From: Butyrivibrio sp. NC2007
Lineage (GTDB): Bacteria; Bacillota; Clostridia; Lachnospirales; Lachnospiraceae
Reading direction: 5' to 3'
DNA length: 64,000 nt
Assembly: GCF_000421405.1 (NCBI RefSeq)
Contig: NZ_ATWY01000017.1
Coordinates: 1 to 64,000, forward strand
The position numbers were made by a program, and so were the translations under genes. The number at the start of each line of letters is the position of its first letter. Position 1 is the stretch's first letter. Of the stretch, positions 9,701 through 17,713 are shown piece after piece. The notes under the pieces are model-generated. The model ran no database searches. It was given only the letters and a program-made list of their open reading frames with translations, and was not told the DNA's origin.

Positions 9701-9744
9701 AGAAGAAAGGCATCGTAATCTTCAAGGGCAATGCCAACGACTGA
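6739..9744 (+). CDS. tex: Tex-family RNA-binding transcription accessory protein with long low-complexity insert and repetitive tail
   Basis: About 1001 aa, against roughly 720 for usual Tex. The N-terminal Tex domain and YqgF-like core (FRTGCKLAIVDPTGKVLDT near residue 335) are followed by helix-hairpin-helix repeats (YISGISKVIAKNIVDYREEHG), then an alanine/lysine/glycine-rich insert at about residues 583-671, the S1 RNA-binding domain (LRPGMVLKGTVRNVIDFGCF, about 728-798), and a lysine/alanine-rich tail with seven copies of a 14-residue repeat (about 873-971). Start at 6739 is supported by GGAGAGGG; the open frame 13 codons upstream lacks a site. Tex is thought to bind nucleic acid and affect transcript fate; the tail is likely disordered and positively charged. 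Confidence 0.9.
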   Translation: MDIVLKIKEELNVEKWQVEAAVKLIDEGNTIPFISRYRKEVTGSLNDEQLRNLDERLKYLRGLEERREQVLASIEEQGKMTDELRAKIVAAETMVAIEDLYLPYRPKRKTRASVAREKGLEPLAEILLAQETDKPLLDEAAAFVDAEKGVENAADALQGAMDIIAEDVSDNADFRTYIREATMEKGVLTSKAKDEKAQSVYEMYYDYEEPISKVLGHRVLALNRGEAEKFLVVKIVAPEEQILQFLNKKMLKNENPITTPVIEEINQDAYERLIAPAIERDIRNELTEKAEDGAITVFGKNLTQLLMAPPIAGKTVLGWDPAFRTGCKLAIVDPTGKVLDTKVIYPTAPQNKVEESKAELKKLIEKYDVDLISVGNGTASRESEQVIVELIHELDRPLQYVIVNEAGASVYSASKLATEEFPQFDVGQRSAASIARRLQDPLAELVKIDPKSIGVGQYQHDMNQKKLGETLEGVVEDCVNKVGVDLNTASAPLLQYISGISKVIAKNIVDYREEHGKFESRADLLNVPKLGPKAYEQCAGFLRIADGENPLDATSVHPESYEATLKLMDKLGITFDDVRAAQKNAAKAALEKPAAKAEEKPRPQKKPKQVVIRNTSTAMGAALAAALAGSNLAVVEDESSGGKGAKGGKGKEAQNGGAQTGGNGAQGAGAGSLSRKVSESDKKKLAEELGIGEITLTDILSELEKPSRDPRESMPAPILRSDVLEMKDLRPGMVLKGTVRNVIDFGCFVDIGVHQDGLVHISHITDKFIKHPLEAVSVGDIVDVQVLDVELDKKRISLTMKIQDPAKVAAEAAAKAAERGKGGSGASGKGAGKASGVSASGDAKPAAKKVSVVDQLAKEAGITRKAPAKKAADDVPATSSARRPVNADAPATSSARRPINADAPATSSARRPINADAPATSSARRPVNADAPATSSARRPVNADAPATSSARRPVNADAPATSSARRPAPSASADSASAGTEAPKKFKKKGIVIFKGNAND
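9358..9651 (+). repeat. 42-bp in-frame tandem repeat in the tex tail (7 copies)
   Basis: Seven consecutive units encode DAPATSSARRP(V/I)NA with small variations in the first and last unit. Units differ mainly at synonymous positions and at V/I, so the array is probably changing copy number by slippage or recombination while keeping the frame. Confidence 0.95.
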
Positions 9745-9775
9745 TACTGTGAGTACACCCTTTATGCAAATTTTT

Positions 9776-9808
9776 CCCCGCGAAGCCATGGGCTCGCGGG
9801 GATTTCTT
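9776..9808 (+). terminator. Terminator of tex
   Basis: CCCCGCGA and TCGCGGGG form an 8-bp GC-rich stem with a 10-base loop, followed by a T-rich run. Confidence 0.85.
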
Positions 9809-9894
9809 TTTTTCTTTTGGGACTATCGCTGGGCTTTTTGGGGGAGATATCGCCGAGTGTTAAGGTTTGGACCTCGGCGTTAGGCTGAGTTAAA

Positions 9895-10320
9895 GCTTGT
9901 ACAAGAGGATATTTCTATATATACGTTCTGAAGTAGCCTCGGGGTATGGAAAGCCGAGGTATCGAAAACTTGCACAAGGGGATATTTCTATATATATGCT
10001 TTGAAGTAGCCTCGGGGTATGGAAAGCTGAGGTATCAAAAATTTGCACAAGAGATATTTCTATATATACGCACTGAAGTAGCCTTGAGGTATGGAAAGCC
10101 AAGGTATCGAAAATTTGCATAAGGGGATATTTCTATATATACACTCTGAAGTAGCCTTGGGTTATAGAAATCCGCGGAATCAAAAATTTGTACAAGGGAC
10201 TATTTCTATATATAAGTTGAAAAGTAGCTTAAGGTTATAGAAATCCGGAAGATCAAAAATTTGCATATATGGCACCTTCTATATATACACAGATAAGTAG
10301 CCCTGGGGTATAGAAACGCC
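9895..10320. repeat. 73-bp tandem repeat array A (6 units)
   Basis: Using the conserved TTTCTATATATA block as a marker, units begin at 9912, 9985, 10057, 10130, 10203 and (diverged) 10276, so the period is 72-73 bp. Each unit contains TTTCTATA, a conserved GAAGTAGC, a variable C-rich half stem, TATRGAAA, the second half stem, then ATCAAAAATTTGCACAAG-like spacer. TTTCTATA pairs with TATRGAAA; the C-rich halves pair across the second arm. No gene is seen between tex's terminator and 10366; the minus-strand open frames here are by-products of the repeat. Confidence 0.9.
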
Positions 10321-10365
10321 GTAGATAAGAAGCAAGGACAGTATGCATATGTTCAAGCAACTTGC

Positions 10366-11157
10366 TTAGAGAAAAAACTTTTGTATAATATCTTCTACTT
10401 CCAAGAAGTCTAACGGATGCTTGCTATCTTCATAGGTTGTGATCATGTTGACCCCGGGAAGATAGCCGTCTCTGATATAGCGATACATTTTATAGTCGAC
10501 AGTAGGCTGATAGCTGGGATCGTCACAACGTCCGAAGTGTTCCCAAAGTATGATCTGATGCGTCTTGGGATGCATGATAGTAAAGTCGGTTGCAATTGGA
10601 TGGCCGTAGATATCATGTATTTCCTCATACCTATATGGGATGTTGTGTGAAAATAGAGCCTGTGCAATCTTTGCTTCGGATTTTGAGCGCACCATTTCCC
10701 CCTTTGGAGCAGGATGAGTTAAGTGCTCCGGATGATCAGTGCTCTTATTGTAAGGAGCGTATTCCCACTCGCTGGCGATATGACGCTGATCAATTAAAAG
10801 CTCTCTATATGGTGAGTCTGGGCCAAGCATTTGGGAACAATCATCAGCGATCCTGTGATTTAGGTAATAATTGATGCACTTAAGCTCATTGCACATGTCT
10901 TTTTTCAATTTATTCAAATACTTTTTCTTTGCAAGCAGCTTGGCTTCTTTTATATTCTCTTTCTTTGAAATGTAGGTGTGAACTTTCTTGCCATCTATTG
11001 TTCTTTGCTTGTAAAAAAGATTATAAGTCTTATTATCTTTTACCTGCCTCAGGCACAATAAGTTTTCCTCAGGCATTGAAGATAACTTCTTTTCAACTCT
11101 CTTAATGTCTTCTTCAAGCTTTTTCTTTCGGTCAATAAAATAAGTAGTCTGATCCAA
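10366..11157 (-). CDS. PD-(D/E)XK nuclease-like protein between two repeat arrays
   Basis: 263 aa. The first 100 residues are lysine-rich and coiled-coil-like (KKKLEEDIKRVEKKLSS; EAKLLAKKKYLNKLKKDM). The C-terminal half has the pattern SKSEAKIAQAL (E161), PYRYEE, ATDFTI (D191), then IILWEHFG (E206-H207) and a following YKMYRYIRDG helix, which matches the nuclease-fold proteins with 'SE..iA..L', 'D F', 'WEhfG' that are frequent in Lachnospiraceae genomes. The start is TTG (complement of 11155-11157), supported by AAAGGAA nine bases before it; the next ATG would remove the coiled-coil part. Both flanks are 73-bp repeat arrays. Biological role unknown; nuclease activity is inferred. Confidence 0.6.
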   Translation of the reverse strand: MDQTTYFIDRKKKLEEDIKRVEKKLSSMPEENLLCLRQVKDNKTYNLFYKQRTIDGKKVHTYISKKENIKEAKLLAKKKYLNKLKKDMCNELKCINYYLNHRIADDCSQMLGPDSPYRELLIDQRHIASEWEYAPYNKSTDHPEHLTHPAPKGEMVRSKSEAKIAQALFSHNIPYRYEEIHDIYGHPIATDFTIMHPKTHQIILWEHFGRCDDPSYQPTVDYKMYRYIRDGYLPGVNMITTYEDSKHPLDFLEVEDIIQKFFL

Positions 11158-11204
11158 TTATTCAGTTCCTTTCTATAAATATTTTTTCTTTCTTACTGGT
11201 TGAA

Positions 11205-11336
11205 ATGTCCCTGCGAGAGCAGGTAGATATCAAGACACCATCTGAGCAGAATGCTTTTGATGAAGCGTCGCTAGAAAATATAGCAAAAGAAGAGTTACAT
11301 GTAAATAGATATGAGTCAATCTTAAACAAATCTTAA
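11205..11336 (+). CDS. Small ORF of unknown function (43 aa)
   Basis: ATG at 11205 opens a 43-codon frame, MSLREQVDIKTPSEQNAF and onward, ending TAA at 11336. The composition (acidic, few rare residues) looks protein-like, but there is no clear ribosome binding site and it may be the debris of a longer gene. It lies divergent from the nuclease-like gene and before array B. No family recognised. Confidence 0.25.
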   Translation: MSLREQVDIKTPSEQNAFDEASLENIAKEELHVNRYESILNKS

Positions 11337-11394
11337 GAAGTTAGCGATATTACGATTGTATTGGGGACTCATCAGAATTTGGCGATGAAAAGTC

Positions 11395-11745
11395 CTTACG
11401 CTAATTTTTCTATATATACGCTTCGAAGTAGCCTTGGGGTATAGAAAGCTGATGGTCGAGAAATTTGCACAAGAGATATTTCTATATATACGCATTGAAG
11501 TAGCCTTGAGGTATGGAAAGCCAAGGCATCGAAAATTTGCATAAGGGGATATTTCTATATATACGCTTTGAAGTAGCCTCAGGGTATGGAAATGCGCGAG
11601 ATCAAAAAATTGCACAAGAGACTATTTCTATATATAAGTTGAAAAGTTGCTCAAGGTAATAGAAACCCGGGAGATCAAAAATTTGCACAAAAGGCGCTTT
11701 CTATATATACGTTATAAAGTGGCTCTGGGGTATAGAAAAGCAGAA
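11395..11745. repeat. 73-bp tandem repeat array B (5 units)
   Basis: Same unit and orientation as the array at 9.9-10.3 kb; marker blocks begin at 11407, 11479, 11552, 11625 and 11698, again 72-73 bp apart. The second unit is nearly identical to the third unit of the first array. The last two units keep TTTCTATA/ATAGAAA but have diverged in between. From 11745 to the metK promoter at 11921 nothing further is recognised. Confidence 0.9.
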
Positions 11746-11920
11746 AAACCCTGACCAAAAGAAGACATGTACCGTCATTGATAGCACTGATTAAGTACTC
11801 AACACCTCTAATAGACAAATCTACCCACAACAAATCCAATAAGAATTTCACCAAACGCGCCTGCGCCGTAATTAAATTCCCAAAATCCCCGAATTTAAGA
11901 AAAAAATTCAATTAGCCCTA

Positions 11921-11949
11921 TTGATTTATTCTATGCTATGAGTTATGAT
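11921..11949 (+). promoter_or_regulatory. Promoter of the metK S-box transcript
   Basis: TTGATT (11921-11926) and TATGAT (11944-11949) are 17 bases apart and lie 60 bases before the riboswitch. Confidence 0.5.
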
Positions 11950-12008
11950 TCATTAACGGACTAGGCGTAAGTGCCAAAGTCCGCGTAACAACATATTTTA
12001 TAAATGTT

Positions 12009-12204
12009 CTCTTATTCAGAGTGGTGGAGGTACATAGGACCTGTGAAGCCACGGCAACCCCTTGACGTAAGATCAGGAAGGTGCCAACCTGAGCGTGCAA
12101 CTTTCGAGGCCGTAAGGCCGAGATACAACGAGCAATAAGAGGATCTGAAACCCAAATCAGTTCCGCTTGTTTGTGTCCTGCACGCACCAAACAAGCGGTT
12201 TTCT
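12009..12204 (+). ncRNA. SAM-I (S-box) riboswitch with terminator
   Basis: The outer helix pairs CTCTTATT (12009-12016) with AATAAGAG (12134-12141). Inside are the class hallmarks: GGTGGAGG-like 5' internal loop, GTGAAGCC-ACGGCAACC, GATCAGGAAGGTGCCAACCTGA and the late GAGATACAACGAG block. An 11-bp terminator stem, CCGCTTGTTTG (12163-12173) with its complement (12188-12198), followed by TTTTCTT, forms the expression platform. With S-adenosylmethionine bound, transcription should stop before metK, giving product feedback on SAM synthesis. Confidence 0.93.
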
Positions 12205-12288
12205 TATGTATGGCAAACGTTAGATCCGCAATGATCTCTGATCTGCCATATTGCATCGGCGCAGGAAGCGCCAGAAAGGAAATTTAGA

Positions 12289-13479
12289 ATGGATAAATTT
12301 ATTTTCACATCCGAATCAGTAACAGAGGGACATCCCGACAAGATTTGTGATAACATTTCAGACGCGATCCTTGATGCCTGCATGGCACAGGACCCTATGA
12401 GCCGTGTTGCATGTGAGACAACAGCTTGCACAGGTTTCGTACTTATCACAGGTGAGATCACAACCAAGGCAGTAGTTGACTACGCTAAGATCGCAAGAGA
12501 GACAGTATGCGAGATCGGTTATGATTCATCAGAGAAGGGCTTTGATGGCAACACATGTGCTGTTCTTGTAGCACTTGATCAGCAGTCAGCAGATATCGCT
12601 ATGGGTGTTGACAAGGCTCTTGAGGCTAGAGAGAACCAGATGACAGATGAGCAGATCGAGGCAATCGGTGCCGGCGATCAGGGTATGATGTTTGGTTATG
12701 CTACAAACGAGACGGAAGAGTACATGCCTTACGCAATCAGCCTTGCGCACAAGCTCACAAAGAGACTTACAGACGTTAGAAAGAACGGAACACTTCCTTA
12801 CCTTCGCGCTGATGGTAAGAGCCAGGTTTCAGTTGAGTATGATGAGAACGGTAAGGTAAAGAGACTTGAGGCTATCGTTATCTCAACTCAGCATGATGAG
12901 AAGGTTACACAGGAGCAGATCCACGAGGACATCAGAAAGCACGTTATCTATCCTATCGTTGATGCTTCACTTGTTGATGATAACACTAAGATCTACATCA
13001 ATCCTACAGGCCGTTTCGTAATCGGTGGACCTCAGGGTGATGCCGGACTTACAGGACGTAAGATCATCGTTGATACTTACGGCGGAGCAGCTCGTCACGG
13101 CGGCGGAGCTTTCTCAGGTAAGGACTGCACAAAGGTTGACCGTTCAGGTGCTTACGCAGCAAGATACGTTGCTAAGAACATCGTAGCAGCAGGCCTTGCA
13201 GATAAGGCTGAGATCCAGCTTTCATACGCTATCGGTGTAGCACAGCCTACATCAATCCTTGTAGATACATTCGGAACAGGTAAGGTTTCAGATGAGAAGC
13301 TTACAGAGGCAGTTCGTAAGGTATTCGATCTTCGTCCTGCAGGAATCATCAAGATGCTCGACCTTCGTCGTCCTATCTACAAGCAGACAGCAGCTTACGG
13401 TCACTTCGGCCGCAACGACCTTAACCTTCCTTGGGAGAAGCTTGATAAGGTTGAAGAGCTAAAGGCAGCCGTTCAGTAA
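12289..13479 (+). CDS. metK: S-adenosylmethionine synthetase
   Basis: 396 aa, the normal length. It makes SAM from methionine and ATP. Visible motifs are [14 protein letters not shown] at the N-terminus, [12 protein letters not shown] (near residue 125) and the phosphate loop [16 protein letters not shown] (near residue 270). AAAGGAA precedes the ATG. It is the only gene behind the SAM riboswitch, so its expression is expected to fall when SAM is plentiful. The product would feed the many methyltransferases in the window as well as core metabolism. Cytoplasmic. Confidence 0.97.
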   Translation: MDKFIFTSESVTEGHPDKICDNISDAILDACMAQDPMSRVACETTACTGFVLITGEITTKAVVDYAKIARETVCEIGYDSSEKGFDGNTCAVLVALDQQSADIAMGVDKALEARENQMTDEQIEAIGAGDQGMMFGYATNETEEYMPYAISLAHKLTKRLTDVRKNGTLPYLRADGKSQVSVEYDENGKVKRLEAIVISTQHDEKVTQEQIHEDIRKHVIYPIVDASLVDDNTKIYINPTGRFVIGGPQGDAGLTGRKIIVDTYGGAARHGGGAFSGKDCTKVDRSGAYAARYVAKNIVAAGLADKAEIQLSYAIGVAQPTSILVDTFGTGKVSDEKLTEAVRKVFDLRPAGIIKMLDLRRPIYKQTAAYGHFGRNDLNLPWEKLDKVEELKAAVQ

Positions 13480-13503
13480 TCTGATCAGTTAAAAGACATT
13501 TAC

Positions 13504-13551
13504 GAAGAAGATACATTTGATGAGTATTCATCGGATGTATCTTCTTTTTTT
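13504..13551 (+). terminator. Terminator of metK
   Basis: A long stem (GAAGATACATTTGATGA with its near complement, 4-base loop) ends in a run of T at about 13545-13551. Confidence 0.85.
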
Positions 13552-13980
13552 GATTGATCAGAATCATCGATATTATTGAATTTCATGGGTGTCGGCTCAA
13601 AGAATTCATATTGTCTTATTTGATACGACTTTTTCATTGAAAAATAGCTTTTTCAAACTCATTAAAAACACAATAATCGGCCTAACATCACCCTATCAGT
13701 ACTGTAAGTCCGACAAATCAGTTGTTTTTATTGCATTTTCATTTGATTTCCGGTCAAAATGGCGGACCAAATAAAGGTTATAAACATCATGGTCCGACTC
13801 TCCATTATATTTACGCTTCCAATTTTCCCAAAAGCACTGATAAAATCGGCTTAAGTACTCAAATTATAATTTTCAGTCCGACAGTAAACGAAAAGGGGAC
13901 TTCATAATATTCGCTCCGACAGTAAACGAAAAGGGTACTTCATATATTCGCTCCAACAGGTGCTTCAGACATATGAAATG
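13552..13980. other. Intergenic stretch between metK and dnaE
   Basis: No convincing gene: the short plus-strand frames at 13.6-13.9 kb lack ribosome sites and protein-like composition. It is A/T-rich and holds the short tandem repeat at 13877-13951. Confidence 0.5.
13877..13951. repeat. Direct tandem repeat, two units of 38 and 37 bp
   Basis: Units at 13877-13914 and 13915-13951 both begin TCCGACAGTAAACGAAAAGG and end ATTCGC, differing at a few positions; a third start (TCCAACAGG) follows at 13952. Function unknown. Confidence 0.85.
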
Positions 13981-14012
13981 AAAAAACGTGCAGATCATCT
14001 GATCTGCACGTT
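13981..14012 (-). terminator. Terminator of dnaE overlapping its stop codon
   Basis: CGTGCAGATCA and TGATCTGCACG form an 11-bp stem with a 2-base centre; on the minus strand it is followed by six T. The TGA stop of dnaE (complement of 13995-13997) lies inside the hairpin, so the last codons of the gene are one arm of its terminator. Confidence 0.85.
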
Positions 14013-17000
14013 CTCTTTGCCGAATCTTTTTTCCAGAGATTCCATCATTACCTTATCAGCTTTTATTGCAAATGCCCTTCCGAGCTTCTTGATTTGCTTA
14101 GTGGATGAAAGGAAAATAGCAACTTCATCATTACCGTCACTTGCCTTGATAAGCTCATTTAGATCTGCAGAAGCTGCTTCGTAGCTGTCTTTATCCGCAA
14201 ACCTTATCCACACAGTCTTTGGTACCTCGTCAAAGGTGAGCACCTTGTCTGCTATCAGCTTGGCATCACGCTCATCTTCAACAGACACTCGGCCTTCGAT
14301 GAAGACCTTTCCGTCCTGATTAAGCCTTGGCGCATTGCCCTCGTAGGCTTTGGGGAACACGATGACTTCTGTTGTTCCGACCATGTCCTCCAGTGTGACA
14401 AAGGCCATCACCTGGTCGTTCTTGGTGTATTTGATCTTCTTGTCAGCGATGAGTCCGCCTATTGTAGCCCTTGCTCCGTCATGAACCTTCGGAACACCGG
14501 TCTCTTCATCAAGATAGAAGTCCGTGGTGATGTTGGTGATCTTTTTTCTCCACATGTCAGCGTATTCCTCAAGAGGATGACCACTGACATAAAAGCCCAG
14601 AACCTCTTTTTCAAATTCAAGCATCAGCTCTTTGTCGAACTCACCGACATCCGGCATTGGGATCTGGTACTGACTCTTGTTCTCTTCGCCGGCGATATCG
14701 AACAGCGACATCTGCCCTGCCATGGAGTTCTTGCCTGAGTTGTGGAGCTTGTCCATGATCTGGCCGTAGATGTGCATCTTCTGCTTACGGGTTCCGGGGA
14801 AGCAGTCCAGAGCGCCGGCCTTTATGAAGTTCTCCACGGCACGCTTGTTGACATCGGTGTCGGAGGAATCCATTCTGGTCAGGAAATCATTGAGATCCTT
14901 AAATGGACCTCTTGCCTTTCGCTCGCGAACAATGGCGGCTATGACAGGCCTTCCGACGCCTTTTATTGCAGTAAGGGCATACAGTATAGCTTTTTTCCTG
15001 CCCGGAGCGCTGGTCACAACTGATCCGGGAATAGGTGTCTCGCCCTCCGCTGCATCTACCTCTGCCACGGAGAATCCGTCATAACCCTGATTGATATCAG
15101 GGGGCAAAAGAGATATATGCATGTTCCGACAGGTCATGATATAGCCCGAAACTTTGCCGGGGTTATCGATGACGGAAGTCATAAGAGCTGCCATGAACTC
15201 GACGGGATAGTAGTATTTAAGCCATGCTGTCTGCAGTGCAACAACCGCGTAGCAGGCAGCGTGGGACTTATTGAAAGCGTACTTAGCAAAGTCCATCATG
15301 GAGTCGTAGATGCTGTTGGCGACCTCTGCTGAGATGCCCTTGGATGCGCATCCCGGAACGCCCTCATTGGCATTACCGTTTACGAAGTTGGCTCTTTCAA
15401 CCTCCATGACTTCCTGTTTCTTCTTACTCATGGCACGGCGAACCAGATCCGCACGTCCCAGCGTGTATCCGCCCAGCTGCTGAACAATCTGCATAACCTG
15501 CTCCTGGTAGACGATACAGCCGTAGGTGGGCTTAAGGATCGGCTCAAGCTCGGGGGTAGCGTAGCTGATGGCGCCTGCATCGTTCTTGCCGGCGATATAT
15601 TTCGGAATGAAGTCCATAGGACCCGGGCGGTAGAGCGAAACTCCGGCTATGATGTCCTCTAAGGACTGAGGCTTAAGCTCCTTCATGAAGGACTGCATTC
15701 CCGCAGACTCCAGCTGGAATACGCCGTCGCAGTGGCCTGATCCGATGGAATCAAGAACCGCAGGGTCATTGTAATCAATCTCATCTATATTAATGTAATT
15801 GGCATCACCGGGCTTGGCCCCCAAAGACCTGTTGGCGAACTCGGTAGCATCCTTGATGACTGTAAGGGTTCTAAGACCCAAAAAGTCCATCTTAAGAAGC
15901 CCCAGATGCTCAATGGTTGTCATGGTAAACTGCGTCGTGATGTTACCTTCAGCAGACCTTGATAACGGAACCAGGTCCTCGGCGGGAGACTGGCAGATAA
16001 CAACACCGGCTGCATGGATCGACGTGTGCCTTGGAAGACCTTCGAGCTTCTTGCACATATCGATCAGCTTGTGGACTGTCGGGTCAGACTCGTACTGATT
16101 TCGAAGCTCCGGGTTCATAGCAAGAGCTTTATCCAGAGTGATGTTGAGCTCCGTCGGCACCATCTTGGAAATCTGATCGCCAAAGCTGTAGGGAAGGTCC
16201 ATGACTCTTGCCACATCCCTGATAACACCCTTGGCTGCCAGCGTACCGAAGGTTATGATCTGCACAACCTTGTCGGCGCCGTACTTCTCGGTAACATAAT
16301 CTATTACATCCTGCCTGCGCTCGTATTCGAAGTCCACGTCGATATCGGGCATGGACACACGCTCAGGATTAAGGAATCTCTCAAAGAGAAGATCATACTT
16401 GATAGGATCAATGTTGGTTATGTGCATGCAGTAGGAGACGATACTTCCGGCAGCAGAGCCTCTTCCGGGACCTACAGCGATTCCGTTCTCTCTGCAGTAG
16501 TTGATGTAGTCCCATACAATAAGGAAGTAATCAACATAACCCATGCGCTTTATGACGCCCAGCTCGTAGTCAAGACGCTCTTTTAACCTGCCATCATCAT
16601 CGGGGTATCTCTCGTGAAGGCCATCCATACACAGCTTGTTGAGGTAAGTCCAGGAATCGTACCCTTCAGGAACCTCGTAGTGCGGGAGCTTGGTAACGCC
16701 AAACTCGATCTCCACATGACACCTGTCGGCAATCTTCTGCGTGTTCTCAATAGCTTCAAGAGCATAGGGGAAAAGAGCTTTCATCTCCTCTTCACTCTTT
16801 ATATAGTACTGACCGCCTTCATAGCGCATGCGGTCTTCGTCTGAAACCTTCTTGCCGGTCTGGATGCAAAGGAGAAGATCGTGTGCCTCTGCGTCATCGG
16901 CGTAGGTGTAGTGGCAGTCGTTGGTAGCAACCAGAGGAATATCCAGCTGCTGAGACAGAGCCATGAGCGTGTTGTTTACCTGGCGCTGCTCAGGAATTCC

Positions 17001-17534
17001 ATGGTCCTGGAGCTCTAAAAAGAAATTGCCGTGGCCGAAGATGTTATCTAGGCGCATGGCAGCTTCCTTGGCCTTATCGGGAGCTCCCTTTAAGATGTTC
17101 CTTGGAATCTCGCCGGCAAGACAAGCAGAGAGAGCGATGATACCCTCGTGATATTTCTCGAGGATCTCCATATCAACTCGTGGCTTATAATAGTAGCCCT
17201 CTGTAAAGCCGCGGCTTACGATATGGGAGAGGTTGGCGTAACCGACATTGTTCTCAGCAAGGAGGACCAGGTGGTAATACCTGTCATCGCTTACGGAAGT
17301 CTCCTTGTCAAAACGCGAGCCCGGTGCTACATATACCTCACATCCAATAATGGGGTTGATGCCTTCCTTCTGGCACTGCTCGTAGAAGTCAATGACTCCG
17401 TACATAACGCCGTGGTCGGTGATGGCGCCGGCATTCATGCCAAGCTCCTTAAGGCGCTTCACATATTCTTTTATCTTATTGGAACCGTCCAAAAGAGAGT
17501 ATTCTGTATGGACGTGCAGATGCGTAAATGACAT
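13995..17534 (-). CDS. dnaE: DNA polymerase III alpha subunit (DnaE type)
   Basis: 1179 aa, the family's usual size. N-terminal PHP domain begins FTHLHVHTEYSLLDG with ITDHG shortly after; the polymerase active site aspartates are in PDIDVDF (about residue 397), followed by GPGRGSAAGS upstream and a C-terminal helix-hairpin-helix and OB-fold region (GARATIGGLI). It replicates DNA as the catalytic subunit of the holoenzyme; Firmicutes usually also have PolC. ATG start agrees with the family. The gene is divergent from pfkA, a common Firmicute pairing. Confidence 0.96.
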   Translation of the reverse strand: MSFTHLHVHTEYSLLDGSNKIKEYVKRLKELGMNAGAITDHGVMYGVIDFYEQCQKEGINPIIGCEVYVAPGSRFDKETSVSDDRYYHLVLLAENNVGYANLSHIVSRGFTEGYYYKPRVDMEILEKYHEGIIALSACLAGEIPRNILKGAPDKAKEAAMRLDNIFGHGNFFLELQDHGIPEQRQVNNTLMALSQQLDIPLVATNDCHYTYADDAEAHDLLLCIQTGKKVSDEDRMRYEGGQYYIKSEEEMKALFPYALEAIENTQKIADRCHVEIEFGVTKLPHYEVPEGYDSWTYLNKLCMDGLHERYPDDDGRLKERLDYELGVIKRMGYVDYFLIVWDYINYCRENGIAVGPGRGSAAGSIVSYCMHITNIDPIKYDLLFERFLNPERVSMPDIDVDFEYERRQDVIDYVTEKYGADKVVQIITFGTLAAKGVIRDVARVMDLPYSFGDQISKMVPTELNITLDKALAMNPELRNQYESDPTVHKLIDMCKKLEGLPRHTSIHAAGVVICQSPAEDLVPLSRSAEGNITTQFTMTTIEHLGLLKMDFLGLRTLTVIKDATEFANRSLGAKPGDANYINIDEIDYNDPAVLDSIGSGHCDGVFQLESAGMQSFMKELKPQSLEDIIAGVSLYRPGPMDFIPKYIAGKNDAGAISYATPELEPILKPTYGCIVYQEQVMQIVQQLGGYTLGRADLVRRAMSKKKQEVMEVERANFVNGNANEGVPGCASKGISAEVANSIYDSMMDFAKYAFNKSHAACYAVVALQTAWLKYYYPVEFMAALMTSVIDNPGKVSGYIMTCRNMHISLLPPDINQGYDGFSVAEVDAAEGETPIPGSVVTSAPGRKKAILYALTAIKGVGRPVIAAIVRERKARGPFKDLNDFLTRMDSSDTDVNKRAVENFIKAGALDCFPGTRKQKMHIYGQIMDKLHNSGKNSMAGQMSLFDIAGEENKSQYQIPMPDVGEFDKELMLEFEKEVLGFYVSGHPLEEYADMWRKKITNITTDFYLDEETGVPKVHDGARATIGGLIADKKIKYTKNDQVMAFVTLEDMVGTTEVIVFPKAYEGNAPRLNQDGKVFIEGRVSVEDERDAKLIADKVLTFDEVPKTVWIRFADKDSYEAASADLNELIKASDGNDEVAIFLSSTKQIKKLGRAFAIKADKVMMESLEKRFGKENVQIR

Positions 17535-17559
17535 TGTAAATCTCCCCCAAAGTGATAGT

Positions 17560-17568
17560 GAAATTATA
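17560..17568 (-). promoter_or_regulatory. Extended -10 element of dnaE
   Basis: On the minus strand TGTTATAAT (TGN plus TATAAT, complement of 17563-17568 for the hexamer) stands about 30 bases upstream of the dnaE ATG. No good -35 is visible, as expected for an extended -10 promoter. Confidence 0.45.
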
Positions 17569-17713
17569 ACATTTTCTACACAAAAATGTTAAAAATAACT
17601 AAATCGGAAACATTTCCATTGCAGATTTTATGACGCTGCGGTAGTATAATAGATTAGGAAACGTTAATAATGTAACGATTTACTTTTTTAGAGGAAATAT
17701 AGAGGATATTATT

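Noticed and set aside
9144..9758. 204-codon minus-strand frame opposite the end of tex
   Set aside because: It mirrors the alanine-rich tail and its 42-bp repeats; codon choice fits tex on the plus strand.
9890..10120. Minus-strand open frame of 76 codons with repeated peptide (also 11322-11615)
   Set aside because: It is a translation of the 73-bp repeats; most units are 73 bp long, which breaks the frame, and there is no ribosome site.
10590..10874. Plus-strand frame of 94 codons opposite the nuclease-like gene
   Set aside because: No ribosome site, and the minus-strand frame has recognisable motifs and a correctly spaced site.
9895..11745. The 73-bp arrays as a CRISPR locus
   Set aside because: Units are contiguous and similar along their whole length, with no constant repeat/unique spacer alternation, and no cas genes are nearby.
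13589..13907. Two plus-strand frames of 61 codons between metK and dnaE
   Set aside because: A/T-rich composition, no ribosome site, no similarity to anything known to me.
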